Positions 35,934 to 44,659 of a stretch of 64,000 nt of DNA are shown in pieces. Where the stretch lies: NCBI GenBank assembly GCA_022844345.1, contig JALHLU010000005.1:72072-136071 (forward strand). Reading direction: 5' to 3'. The stretch is from Hyphomonadaceae bacterium (GTDB lineage Bacteria; Pseudomonadota; Alphaproteobacteria; Caulobacterales; Hyphomonadaceae). A program made the position numbers and the translations under genes. Under the pieces are notes generated by a model, which was not told where the DNA came from, searched no databases, and was given only the letters and a program-made list of their open reading frames with translations. Position 1 is the stretch's first letter. Every line of letters starts with the position of its first letter.

Positions 35934-36785
35934 ATGAAATCCATCGTCGTCACTGGCGCCTCGACCGGCATCGGCTGGGGCTGCGTGAAGGTGCTCACGG
36001 CCAAGGGCTTCCATGTTTACGGCAGCGTCCGCAAACAGGCCGATGCCGACCGCCTGTCGAAGGAGTTCGGGGCGGCCTTCACCCCCCTGATATTCGACGT
36101 CACGGACGAAGCTGCGGTTCACGCCGCCGCGCGGGAGGTCGCCACGAAGCTCGGAGGCGAGACCCTCGCCGGCCTCGTCAACAATGCCGGCATCGCCAAT
36201 CCCGGCCCCCTGCTCCACGTCGGCATCGACAGTTTTCGCCAGCAGATGGAGGTCAACGTCACCGGCCAGCTGATCGTCACGCAGGCCTTCGCGCCCCTGC
36301 TGGGCGCGACGCCCGGCGTGAAGGGGAAAAAGCCCGGCCGCATCTGCATGATGAGCTCGGTCGGCGGCAAGGTCGGCATGCCGTTCGTCGGTCCCTACAA
36401 CACGTCGAAATTCGCACTCGAGGGCCTCTCTGAATCGCTGCGCCGCGAGCTGATGATCTACGGCGTCGACGTCATCGTCATTGCTCCCGGCGCCATCGCC
36501 ACGCCGATCTGGGACAAGGCCGACGCCATCGACGTGACGCGCTACGCCAACACGCCGTTCGCGAAATCGCTGAACATGGTGAAAGGCTACATGCTCGAAA
36601 TGGGCAAGAAGGGCTTCCCGCCCGAGCGCATAGGGGAAGTGGTCCACACCGCCCTTACCGCCGCCAAGCCCAAGACCCGCTACATCGCCACGCCCGATCC
36701 CCTGGGCAACTGGCTCAGCAACAACATGCCCAAACGGATGGTCGACAACACGATCGCAAAGCGGCTCGGGCTGGAGCGGCGGTAG
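35934..36785 (+). CDS. Short-chain dehydrogenase/reductase
   Basis: 283 residues of the classical SDR type. The cofactor loop TGASTGIG is at residues 7-14, NNAGIA near 83-88, the catalytic Ser in MSSVGG near 140, and YNTSK near 156-160 provides Tyr and Lys. It oxidises or reduces an unknown alcohol or ketone with NAD(P). GAGGGAG lies 7 bases before the ATG, so I prefer this start to longer alternatives. It reads opposite to rpsA and cmk, inside an otherwise conserved gene series. Confidence 0.9.
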   Translation: MKSIVVTGASTGIGWGCVKVLTAKGFHVYGSVRKQADADRLSKEFGAAFTPLIFDVTDEAAVHAAAREVATKLGGETLAGLVNNAGIANPGPLLHVGIDSFRQQMEVNVTGQLIVTQAFAPLLGATPGVKGKKPGRICMMSSVGGKVGMPFVGPYNTSKFALEGLSESLRRELMIYGVDVIVIAPGAIATPIWDKADAIDVTRYANTPFAKSLNMVKGYMLEMGKKGFPPERIGEVVHTALTAAKPKTRYIATPDPLGNWLSNNMPKRMVDNTIAKRLGLERR

Positions 36786-37371
36786 GCACAAATACCTTGA
36801 GCCCGCGCCTCGTGCTTCGACAAGCTCAGCATGAGGCGCTTGGGGCACAAATGGCGATTAGGCCTCATGGTGAGCCTGTCGAACCACGAGGCCGTGCTCA
36901 CAGACGTCCGCCCCAAAAAAAGGAATTTTTCGTCTCACCCGCGCCCCTCACTCCAACGCTTTCAAGCCGCTAGGTGCGGGAAACGCGAACTGCAAAAATA
37001 AATCCGCACGCAGAGTTTAACACACCCCCGCCACCTGACTCATTATGCCCCCATCGCAACCGCATGGAGGGCAGCCGTACACTGTCCGGCGCGGATGCGG
37101 GGCGGGTGGGAAACCATCCGCGGGGACGCGGCAACTCCGCGCACCACGAACTACGGACCACGAACTGCCGGCGCCGATGCAAAACATCTGCGCCACACAA
37201 GCGGAGCCATCCGCGTCCCCGGCCCTCCACTGATTTCAGGAGGCAAGACCACACCATCCCGCAGGGCAATCCGCTCGTGCGATGGCGGTCATGCGCGCCC
37301 AACACGAGCGCCCATCTCTTGCGCCACGTCACCTCTGGACAAACCGCACGGCGCCCGGCCACCCTGCTTCC
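36786..37371. other. Gene-free interval with a second palindromic repeat pair
   Basis: 586 bases between the SDR gene and the serine hydrolase gene. It holds the repeat pair at 36807-36892, then a run of A and T (about 36915-36930), then GC-rich sequence crossed by several overlapping short frames, none of which I can support. Nothing else is recognisable. Confidence 0.6.
36807..36892. repeat. Imperfect 31-base inverted repeat pair related to 12635-12738
   Basis: Unit 3 (36807-36837, beginning gcctcgtgcttcgacaag) and unit 4 (36862-36892) are reverse complements with three differences and a 24-base spacer. Both resemble the pair at 12635, and unit 4 is followed by the same CGTGCTCAC as the second unit there, so the element is slightly longer than 31 bases on that side. 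Confidence 0.8.
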
Positions 37372-38511
37372 ATGACAAACATCACCCAACGCGTCGACGC
37401 CGCCGTCCAATCTGCGCTCGACGAGAAACGCATCGTCGGCGCCGTGATCGCCGTGATGAAGGAGGGCGAAGTCGCCCACTTCAAGGCCTATGGCCAATCC
37501 GACCGCGAGGCCGGCCGCGCCATGAAGGAAGACGACATCTTCCGCCTCGCCTCCATCTCCAAGCCGATCGTCACCGCCGCCGCCATGCGCATGATCGAAC
37601 TTGGCAAGCTCTCGCTCGACAGCGCCGTCACGGACTTCCTGCCCGGCTTCAAGCCGAAGGCTCCGGATGGTTCGACGCCCACCATCACCATCCGCCACCT
37701 GCTCACCCACACCTCGGGCCTGTCCTACGATTTCCTCCAGCCGCTTGATGGTCCCTACAACACCATCCCTGTCTCCGCCGGCATCGACGGCGATTTCACG
37801 ATGGAAGACAACCTCGACCGCATGGTGCAGGCGGGGCTCACCTTTCCGCCAGGCGCGATGTGGCTCTATTCCGTCGCCATCGACGTTCTGGGCGCCATCC
37901 TCGCAAAGATCGAAGGCACGGATGTCGAAGGCGTGGTGAGCAAGTACGTCACCGGCCCGATGGCGATGGCCGACACCTCCTTCCACGTCACCGACGCCGC
38001 GCGCCTCGTGCAGCCCTATTCCAACGCCGCGCCCGAGCCCGTGCGCATCGGCGACAACTGGAAGCAGCCCTTCGTTCCCGGCTGCGGCCCGATCAACCTT
38101 GGGGTCTCGCGCGCCTTCAACCGCAACGCCTTCCAGGGCGGCGGCGGCTGCATGAACGGCAAGGCGATGGACATTGTCCGCATGCTCGATGCCATCCGCG
38201 CCGGCGGCGCGCCGATCCTGTCGGAAGCCACAACGAAGCAGATGATGTCGAACCAGGTGGGCCCTCTGCGCATCCTGTTCGACCCGACCGGCAACACCGC
38301 CTTCGGCTTCGGCGGATCGATCCTGCTCGACCCCGCTGCGTCCGGCTCATTCCTCTCGCCCGGTTCTTGGCAATGGGGCGGCGTCTGGGGTCACTCTTGG
38401 TTCGTCGACCCCACGCGCAAGACCACCATCGTCAACCTCACCAACACCACTCTCGAAGGCATGGCCGGCCAGTTGCCGCGCGACATCCAGCAGGCGGTGG
38501 TGGGGACCTAA
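37372..38511 (+). CDS. Beta-lactamase-fold serine hydrolase (class C-like)
   Basis: 379 residues. The SxxK nucleophile motif is SISK (about residue 62-65), the Tyr motif is LYSV (about 164, YxN replaced by YSV) and the third motif is likely GHSW near 340 instead of KTG. These are features of the esterase/peptidase branch rather than of true beta-lactamases, which fits cytoplasmic location: there is no signal peptide. The substrate is unknown. The stop (TAA) overlaps the converging cmk stop by 4 bases (38508-38511). Confidence 0.85.
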   Translation: MTNITQRVDAAVQSALDEKRIVGAVIAVMKEGEVAHFKAYGQSDREAGRAMKEDDIFRLASISKPIVTAAAMRMIELGKLSLDSAVTDFLPGFKPKAPDGSTPTITIRHLLTHTSGLSYDFLQPLDGPYNTIPVSAGIDGDFTMEDNLDRMVQAGLTFPPGAMWLYSVAIDVLGAILAKIEGTDVEGVVSKYVTGPMAMADTSFHVTDAARLVQPYSNAAPEPVRIGDNWKQPFVPGCGPINLGVSRAFNRNAFQGGGGCMNGKAMDIVRMLDAIRAGGAPILSEATTKQMMSNQVGPLRILFDPTGNTAFGFGGSILLDPAASGSFLSPGSWQWGGVWGHSWFVDPTRKTTIVNLTNTTLEGMAGQLPRDIQQAVVGT

Positions 38512-39143
38512 GTCTTCTTCTTCCCCCGCTTCGCCTCGACGATCTCGATCGCCCTCGCCAGACATTCGTCCGGCGTCATCCGCGTGGTATCGATCCAGAT
38601 CGCATCATCAGCCGGCTTCATCGGCGCATCCTTACGCTGCGAGTCGCGCGCATCGCGCTCCTTCAGCATGGCGAGGACCTCAGACTGCGTCACAACCTCA
38701 CCCATGCCCGACAGTTCGAGAAACCGCCGCCGCGCGCGCTCCTCAACCGAAGCGTCCACCCACAGTTTCACGTCCGCATCCGGTGCGATCACCGTGCCGA
38801 TGTCGCGCCCGTCGAGCACTGCCCCGCCCTGCCGATGCGCAAAGGCGCGCTGCAGCTCGAACAGCGCGCGCCGCACACCCCCAAGCACCGCCACAATAGA
38901 AGCCGCCGCGCCCACACCCGCCGTGCGCAGCTCGCGCTCGTCGAAGTCCTTGAGGCCGATCTGCATCGCCAGCGCGGCGCAACTCGCCTCATCCATCAGG
39001 TCAACGCCTGCATCCAGCGCCGCCTTGCCCACGGCGCGATAGAGCAGTCCGGTGTCGAGATGCGGCAGGCCATATTGCGCCGCCAGCCGCTTGGCCAGCG
39101 TGCCCTTGCCCGATGATGTGGTTCCGTCGATGGCGATGATCAT
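38508..39143 (-). CDS. cmk: Cytidylate kinase
   Basis: 211 residues. P-loop DGTTSSGKGT (about 6-15), HLDTGLLYRAVG (substrate binding) and LDGRDIGTV are clear. It phosphorylates CMP and dCMP. The start is three bases after the aroA stop, so aroA-cmk is one operon. In relatives the next gene is rpsA; here rpsA is 2.9 kb away, behind two genes on the other strand. The C-terminal Lys-rich end KRGKKKT overlaps the stop of the converging hydrolase gene. Confidence 0.95.
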   Translation of the reverse strand: MIIAIDGTTSSGKGTLAKRLAAQYGLPHLDTGLLYRAVGKAALDAGVDLMDEASCAALAMQIGLKDFDERELRTAGVGAAASIVAVLGGVRRALFELQRAFAHRQGGAVLDGRDIGTVIAPDADVKLWVDASVEERARRRFLELSGMGEVVTQSEVLAMLKERDARDSQRKDAPMKPADDAIWIDTTRMTPDECLARAIEIVEAKRGKKKT

Positions 39144-39146
39144 GGC

Positions 39147-40472
39147 CTACGCCTTCTCGACATCCGCGCCCAGCGTGGCCATGTGGTCGAAGAATTCGGG
39201 ATAGCTCGTGGCGATCATCGCGATGTCGTCCACCGACACCGCCGCCTTCGCCGCTGAGCCCATGACGAGGGCCGACATGGCGATGCGGTGGTCGTGCCGC
39301 GCTTCCACCAGGCCGCCGCCCGGGGCGCCACGCGCGCCCAGGCCGGTCACGATGAAGCCATCCGGCAGTTCTTCCACGGCAACGCCGTTCACGGCCAGCA
39401 TGGCGCAGATAGCCTTGATGCGATCGCTTTCCTTGACGCGCAGCTCGGCGGCGCCTGTCACCTTTGTCTTGCCGTCCGCGAATGCGGCCAGCACGGCGAA
39501 GATCGGCAGCTCGTCGATCATCGAGGGCACAAGGGCAGGATCAAGCGTGATGCCATTCAGGCGCGAGGCCGATGCGATCACGCGCACCGTCTCCTCGCCA
39601 GTCGCCTGCCCGTCGCCTTCGACACGCAGGACGCCGCCCATTTCCTTCGCCGCATCGAGAAACCCCGTGCGCGTACGGTTGTCGAGCATGCCCGTGACGC
39701 TCGCCTCGCCTTCGCCAGAGATCAGCGCCATGGCGATGGCGAAGGCGGCCGAGGATGGATCGCCTGCTACCGATGCGCCCCGGATCGCCTGAAGCGCCTG
39801 GCCGCCCCTGACGGACACAACCGGCCCACCCTCGCTACGTGCTTCCACGCCGACTTCAACGCCGAAGGCGCGCAGCATGCGCTCAGTGTGGTCCCGCGTG
39901 GCTTCCTTCTCTTCCACAACCGTGACGCCATCGGCGCGCAGGCCGGCCAGCATGATCGCAGACTTCACCTGCGCCGATGCTTCCGGCGGGGCATAGCGGA
40001 TCGCCTTCAGCCGCCCGCCCGTCAGCACAGCCGGCAGCCGCCCGCCCGGTGCAGTCTTCGCCCTGAGGCCCATTTCACGAAGCGGCTTCAGCACCCGCTC
40101 CATTGGGCGCGAGGACAAAGAGGCGTCGCCCACGAAGCGCGCCGTGACGTCATGCCCGGCGACCAGACCCATCATGAGCCGGGCGCCCGTGCCCGAATTG
40201 CCGAAATCCAGATCCCCAGCGGGCGAGGCAAATCCGCCAGCGCCGACCCCGTCAACAGTCCATGCGCCCTGCCCGGTCCGCTCCACGCCGGCGCCGAGCG
40301 CCTTCGCCGCGCGCGCCGTGTTGAGCACATCTTCCCCTTCCAGCAGGCCGGTTATGGTCGATTCGCCATGCGCGACCGCCGCCATCATGACCGCCCGGTG
40401 AGAACAGGACTTGTCCCCGGGAGCGCGGGCCGTTCCGGCTATCCGGCCGACAGGTCTCGAAGTCGCGCGCAT
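39147..40472 (-). CDS. aroA: 5-enolpyruvylshikimate-3-phosphate synthase
   Basis: 441 residues. It adds enolpyruvate to shikimate-3-phosphate for aromatic amino acid synthesis. APGDKSCSHRAV (about 17-28), DFGNSGTGARLMMG (about 90-103) and FVGDASLSSRPM are close to the Agrobacterium-type (class II) enzyme. The position equal to the insensitivity-determining Ala100 of the CP4 enzyme is Gly here (GNSGTG), so a normal glyphosate response is predicted; this rests on my memory of that sequence. Divergent from the TIGR02300 gene, as in many alphaproteobacteria. Confidence 0.96.
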   Translation of the reverse strand: MRATSRPVGRIAGTARAPGDKSCSHRAVMMAAVAHGESTITGLLEGEDVLNTARAAKALGAGVERTGQGAWTVDGVGAGGFASPAGDLDFGNSGTGARLMMGLVAGHDVTARFVGDASLSSRPMERVLKPLREMGLRAKTAPGGRLPAVLTGGRLKAIRYAPPEASAQVKSAIMLAGLRADGVTVVEEKEATRDHTERMLRAFGVEVGVEARSEGGPVVSVRGGQALQAIRGASVAGDPSSAAFAIAMALISGEGEASVTGMLDNRTRTGFLDAAKEMGGVLRVEGDGQATGEETVRVIASASRLNGITLDPALVPSMIDELPIFAVLAAFADGKTKVTGAAELRVKESDRIKAICAMLAVNGVAVEELPDGFIVTGLGARGAPGGGLVEARHDHRIAMSALVMGSAAKAAVSVDDIAMIATSYPEFFDHMATLGADVEKA

Positions 40473-40588
40473 TGGGCTTTCAGGCCTTGTGAACAGGGCT
40501 GCTGGCCACGATCTGGCCCGCGAAACATGAGCGCTTTACAGCCTCGCACAGACATGGCAAGCGCCGACCCAAGCATGGGGAAATAACC

Positions 40589-41104
40589 TTGGCGAATTCA
40601 GAGCTTGGCGGAAAACATGTGTGCCCCGAATGCGGGTCGAGATTCTATGATCTCGGCAAGCTGCCGCCCACATGTCCAAAGTGCGGAACCATTGTTGAAG
40701 TAGCCGCTGAAGTGGCAAAGCCAAAGCGCGCTGCGGCGAAGCCGAAACCCAAGGTGAAGCCCGCCGCCGTAGTCAAGGCCTCGTCCCGCGACGAAGACGA
40801 CGAGGACGAGGAAGAAGACGACGAGGACGAGGACGAAGAGGACCTCGACGAGGGCGACGACCTCGATGATGACGAGGACGACGAAGAAGAAGAGGACGAG
40901 GCCGAAGAGGAAGAGGACGTCGTTGAGGCTGACGAAGAGGACCTCGACGACGAGGACTTCGACGAGGATGACGACGACGACGACGACGACGACGAGGACG
41001 ACGATCTGGATGACGACGATGACCTGACGGTCATCGGCGAGGAAGACGAGTTCCAGGACGATGATCTCGAAGTCGAGAGCGGAGACGAGGAAGAAGGCCG
41101 TTAG
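40589..41104 (+). CDS. TIGR02300 family protein: zinc ribbon plus long acidic tail
   Basis: 171 residues. Four cysteines (12, 15, 29, 32; CPEC and CPKC) with FYDLGKLP between them form a zinc ribbon at the N-terminus. From about residue 67 onward the protein is nearly all Asp and Glu. This is the TIGR02300 family found in alphaproteobacteria beside aroA; its role is unknown. The start is TTG at 40589 with GGGGA before it. The acidic tail is coded by GAC/GAG/GAT runs, which create long Ser- or Val-rich shadow frames on the other strand. Confidence 0.92.
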   Translation: MANSELGGKHVCPECGSRFYDLGKLPPTCPKCGTIVEVAAEVAKPKRAAAKPKPKVKPAAVVKASSRDEDDEDEEEDDEDEDEEDLDEGDDLDDDEDDEEEEDEAEEEEDVVEADEEDLDDEDFDEDDDDDDDDDEDDDLDDDDDLTVIGEEDEFQDDDLEVESGDEEEGR

Positions 41105-41127
41105 GGCCTGGCCTTGCGAGAATTCAG

Positions 41128-41161
41128 CGGCCCGCGAGCATCTCGCGGGCCGTTTGCTTTT
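41128..41161 (+). terminator. Rho-independent terminator after the TIGR02300 gene
   Basis: Perfect eleven-base stem (41128-41138 with 41142-41152, CGGCCCGCGAG / CTCGCGGGCCG), three-base loop and TTTGCTTTT tail, 24 bases after the stop. Confidence 0.92.
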
Positions 41162-41261
41162 GTCGGCGCGTTCGAAATTGAGGGCGGGGCGAGTGGAAAC
41201 AGTCCGGCTGCGCACCTTACGCTTCGCCGCGGCAGCCTTCGCTGATTTCATTCGGGAAGGC

Positions 41262-41337
<76 letters not shown>

Positions 41338-41538
41338 ACTTGCCGTGGTTCGGGCGTCCGTTGCCGGGTGGCCCGTTTTGGGAGCGCGTTGCTTATACTG
41401 TGACTCCCCCATGATCAAGCGGGTAAACTGAAGGAGTTCGCGCGGAGCCAGAGCCTCGCTATCCTGCGCGAAAAGCCCTGCAATCAAAGGCGCGAGGGGC
41501 GTGCGGCCCGGCCATCGCGTCACTATTCACGGGACAGC

Positions 41539-41565
41539 GCCGCCTGAAGGCTGCGGTCAGGCGGC
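41539..41565 (-). terminator. Hairpin overlapping the ptsN stop codon
   Basis: Nine-base inverted repeat GCCGCCTGA (41539-41547) and TCAGGCGGC (41557-41565) with a nine-base loop; the 5' arm on the minus strand includes the ptsN stop. No T-run follows, so termination is uncertain. Confidence 0.4.
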
Positions 41566-42054
41566 GTCGCTGGCCGAATCCGGCGCCAGGATGGCAAACA
41601 CCGTTTCGGCCGACTGCGCCTGGCGCAGGGCCGTGCGGATACGTTCCTGCCGGAAAACCCGGGCCGCGCGCGCCAGCGCCCGCAAATGGTCCGCGCCAGC
41701 ATCCGTCGGCGCCAGCAGCATAAGGATCAGGTCAGCCGGCCGCTCGTCGATCGCCTCAAAGTCCGCCGGTTCGAGCAGGCGGGCAAAGCCGGCAACCGGC
41801 CGCGACAAGGTTTCGATGCGCGCGTGCGGTATGGCGACCCCCTCGCCCACCCCGGTCGAACCCAGACGCTCGCGCTCCTGAACCGCTTCGTGCACCAGCC
41901 GGGCATCAAGACCGAGGGCCTGCGCCATCATGGCGGACATCTCGGACAGCACTTGTTTACGGCCCTGCCAGCGTGCGCGCGGTGCAATTGCGTTCGGCAG
42001 CAGGAGATCGCCGAGGCTTGGCGTGATCATGGGGTTGGATGCCGGGACAGCCAT
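41557..42054 (-). CDS. ptsN: PTS IIA-like nitrogen-regulatory protein PtsN (EIIA-Ntr)
   Basis: 165 residues. The phosphorylated His is in VAIPHARI (His77), after GVGEGVAI, and LLAPTDAGADHLRALARAA is the family's second block. It accepts phosphate from NPr and regulates potassium and carbon/nitrogen balance. It is third in the rpoN-hpf-ptsN run. 169 bases separate it from hpf, so it may have its own promoter. Confidence 0.95.
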   Translation of the reverse strand: MAVPASNPMITPSLGDLLLPNAIAPRARWQGRKQVLSEMSAMMAQALGLDARLVHEAVQERERLGSTGVGEGVAIPHARIETLSRPVAGFARLLEPADFEAIDERPADLILMLLAPTDAGADHLRALARAARVFRQERIRTALRQAQSAETVFAILAPDSASDAA

Positions 42055-42223
42055 CAGCGTGCTCCAGCCGGGATAACGAGACTGCGATACATAACTCTAC
42101 TACGTCCCTCTACAGGGTACGCCCTTGCGCCCGACTGGGGCCAGCATATCGCGCGGACTAACGAGCGCATCAAGCGACTGCGTCCCTATCGCAAATCATC
42201 TGCAAAATTTCAGCCGTAAAGAA

Positions 42224-42814
42224 TCAGCCGTCCTTGCCAGGGTCTACCCAACCGACGTTACCGTCAGGTCTACGGTAAACCATGTTCAGCCTGCCGTGAG
42301 CGGCGTTCCGGAACATCATTGCCGGAGAATCGGCCAGTTCCAGCTGCATTACCGCCATCGAAACGGTCAGCGTCCGGATCGCCATGTCCGATTCTGCGAC
42401 AATTGCCGGGGAATCCCCGGAGGCTGCTTCCGCGGCCGGAGCGTCGTCAGGAGCATCCGTTTCGTCCGTAGGGAGAATGATCCGCTCAAAGCCGACTTCG
42501 GCTACGCCATTTTCCTTGCCGCGATGATCGCGCAGGCGGTTCTTGTAGCGGCGCACGCGCTTCTCGATCTTGTCGAGCGCCATCTCGAAGGCCTGGTAGC
42601 CATCATCGCCCTCGCCATGGGCCTGCAGCGACACGCCGGAAGGCAGGTGGATCGAGCAATCGACATAAAAAGCCCAGCCCGGCTTGGAGACCGTTACGAA
42701 CGCCTCGCCAGTGCGGTCGAAGTATTTGGACACACGCGACTCAAGACCGAAGGATATGCGCTCCTGAAGCGCTGCGCCGACTTCGATCTTCTTGCCTGCG
42801 ATCTGGACTTGCAA
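42224..42814 (-). CDS. hpf: Ribosome hibernation promoting factor, long form
   Basis: 196 residues: an N-terminal S30AE domain (1-100, MQVQIAGKKIEVG.. to ..RRYKNRLRDH), a linker rich in Ala/Asp/Ser, and a C-terminal dimerisation domain (about 138-190, with EAxAMxxxL-like DSPAMMFRNAAHGRLNMVYRR in part). The long form joins ribosomes into inactive 100S dimers in stationary phase. The start is TTG at 42814 with GAGGAG upstream. It lies between rpoN and ptsN, as usual. Confidence 0.95.
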   Translation of the reverse strand: MQVQIAGKKIEVGAALQERISFGLESRVSKYFDRTGEAFVTVSKPGWAFYVDCSIHLPSGVSLQAHGEGDDGYQAFEMALDKIEKRVRRYKNRLRDHRGKENGVAEVGFERIILPTDETDAPDDAPAAEAASGDSPAIVAESDMAIRTLTVSMAVMQLELADSPAMMFRNAAHGRLNMVYRRPDGNVGWVDPGKDG

Positions 42815-43001
42815 TGGAGGCTCCTCATTCCTGGTCCGCGTTGTGTAGATGCCGCGTAACTGGCCCGACCTTGCTGGTACTTATCAAGTCTGGGATCGCA
42901 CACAGCGAAGGTCAACGGCTCAAGCGCGCCGCAGATGAGTAATGCTCAGTACTGTGAAGGAGTTGCAGTCAGCCCCGCGAATGCGTCTCGCAGGCGCCGC
43001 A

Positions 43002-44504
43002 TCAGCCGCCTGATGCAACAATCCGGCGGCGTTCCACCGAGGAAGGGATACGCAGCGACTCGCGGTACTTGGCGACAGTGCGGCGCGCGATGTCGACGCC
43101 GTAGGCGCGAAGCCGCTCGACGATCTGATCGTCAGACAGGACAGCATCGCGACTTTCCTGGTCGATCATTTCCTTGATGCGATGGCGAACAGATTCTGCC
43201 GAATGCGATTCACCGCCCTGTGTCGCCGGGATCGACGCCGAGAAGAAGTACTTCAACTCGAACACGCCGCGCGGGGTTGAAACGTACTTGTTCGAGGTGA
43301 CGCGGCTCACTGTCGACTCGTGCATCTCGACGGCGTCAGCGACAGTCTTGAGGTTCAGCGGGCGAAGCGCGCGCACGCCGCTGACGAAGAAGCCGTCCTG
43401 CTGCCGCACGATTTCGCTGGCGACCTTCAGGATCGTGCGCGCTCTCTGGTCGAGCGACTTGATCAGCCAGTTGGCCGACGCCTGGCATTCGGCGAGGAAT
43501 GCCTTGTCCTCGTCCTTCTTCGACAGGCCCGAAACCTCGGCATAGTAGGTGCGATCGAGCAGCACGCGCGGCAGCGTGTCGGCATTGAGCTCGACAGAGT
43601 ATGTGCCGTTGGGCATTTCGCGCACAAACACATCCGGCGTCACAGCCGGGGCCGCATCGCCCGCGAAGGCGGCGCCCGGGCGAGGCGTCAGCGTGCGGAT
43701 CTCGGCCAACATGTCGATGATGTCTTCCTGATCGACACCGCAGAGGTCCGACAGGCGCTTGAAGTCGCGCTTTGCCGCAACTTCGAGGTTCGCGATCAGC
43801 TTCTGCATCGCCGGATCGAAGCGATCGCGTTCGATCAGCTGCAGCGACAGGCATTCCTGGATATTGCGGGCCATGACGCCGGTCGGCTCGAAGCCGTGGC
43901 ACACGCCGAGTACGGCCTCAACATCCTCGACCTCGGTGCCGAGGGCTGTTGCGATCTCGTTCACGTCGCCGCGCATGAAGCCGGCTTCGTCGGTTTCCTC
44001 GATCAGGCGCGAGGCGATCAGGCGGTCAGCATCGGTGAGGCCGGCAAGCTGGAGCTGGTCCTCGAGGTGGTCGCGGAGCGATTTTTCCTCGGCAGTGATG
44101 GACTCAAGATCGAAATCTTCCGACCGCTGCTTGCCCGATCCGGCCTTGGACCAGTCGAGTTGCGCGGACGGGCCGCCCGCAGAGGCGCCATCGGGCGCTT
44201 CGGAAGGGCTGTCGTTTTCGTAGACATCGTCGGAGCGGGCATCGAGCTCGCGGCTGGCCTTGTCGGCGCCGTCGGACTCATCCAGCCGCATTTCTTCGCG
44301 TTTTTCCGTCGTGCGTTCCGGCGCCTCGCCATCCGGACCTTCGTTCTCGGCGCGCGTCAGCAGCGGGTTACGTTCGATCTCGGTCTCGACGTATTCCGCA
44401 AGCTCGACATTGGAGAGCTGAAGCAGCTTGATCGCCTGCTGCAGTTGCGGCGTCATGACAAGGGACTGCCCTTGTCTCAGCTGCAAGCGATGCGCGAGCG
44501 CCAC
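43002..44504 (-). CDS. rpoN: RNA polymerase sigma-54 factor
   Basis: 500 residues. Region I (residues 1-50, Gln/Leu-rich: LRQGQSLVMTPQLQQAIKLLQ) contacts activators; region II (about 55-125) is strongly acidic; region III ends with the RpoN box ARRTVAKYRE (about 477-486) that reads the -24 element. The start is GTG at 44504 with GGGAGG before it. lptB is upstream (155 bases), hpf downstream. No clear sigma-54 promoter was found in this window by eye. Confidence 0.97.
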   Translation of the reverse strand: MALAHRLQLRQGQSLVMTPQLQQAIKLLQLSNVELAEYVETEIERNPLLTRAENEGPDGEAPERTTEKREEMRLDESDGADKASRELDARSDDVYENDSPSEAPDGASAGGPSAQLDWSKAGSGKQRSEDFDLESITAEEKSLRDHLEDQLQLAGLTDADRLIASRLIEETDEAGFMRGDVNEIATALGTEVEDVEAVLGVCHGFEPTGVMARNIQECLSLQLIERDRFDPAMQKLIANLEVAAKRDFKRLSDLCGVDQEDIIDMLAEIRTLTPRPGAAFAGDAAPAVTPDVFVREMPNGTYSVELNADTLPRVLLDRTYYAEVSGLSKKDEDKAFLAECQASANWLIKSLDQRARTILKVASEIVRQQDGFFVSGVRALRPLNLKTVADAVEMHESTVSRVTSNKYVSTPRGVFELKYFFSASIPATQGGESHSAESVRHRIKEMIDQESRDAVLSDDQIVERLRAYGVDIARRTVAKYRESLRIPSSVERRRIVASGG

Positions 44505-44659
44505 CCTGACCTCCCATGGCTCCCGGCTATGCCGACTACCGGCCGGCCGGGCGGAACCAATCCAACGGAGGCTACACTAAGCGCGCGGTATTAAAATTGC
44601 ATAATCGGCTGGGCGCCGAAATTTCCGCATCTGCTCAAGTCGCTCCCGGCGAACTTCCG

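Noticed and set aside
35654-36004. Longer start for ribosomal protein S1
   Set aside because: It overlaps the divergent SDR gene and promoter region; the start at 35653 has a proper ribosome binding site and fits the family length.
37095-37748. Open frames in the gap before the beta-lactamase-fold hydrolase
   Set aside because: They overlap the hydrolase in another frame or lack start signals and recognisable sequence.
40645-41034. Serine-rich frame opposite the acidic TIGR02300 tail
   Set aside because: It is the reverse reading of the GAC/GAG runs that code Asp/Glu and has no start signals.
40790-41060. Repetitive GAC/GAG tract considered as a CRISPR or tandem repeat
   Set aside because: No fixed-length repeat and spacer pattern; it is simply codons for the acidic tail.
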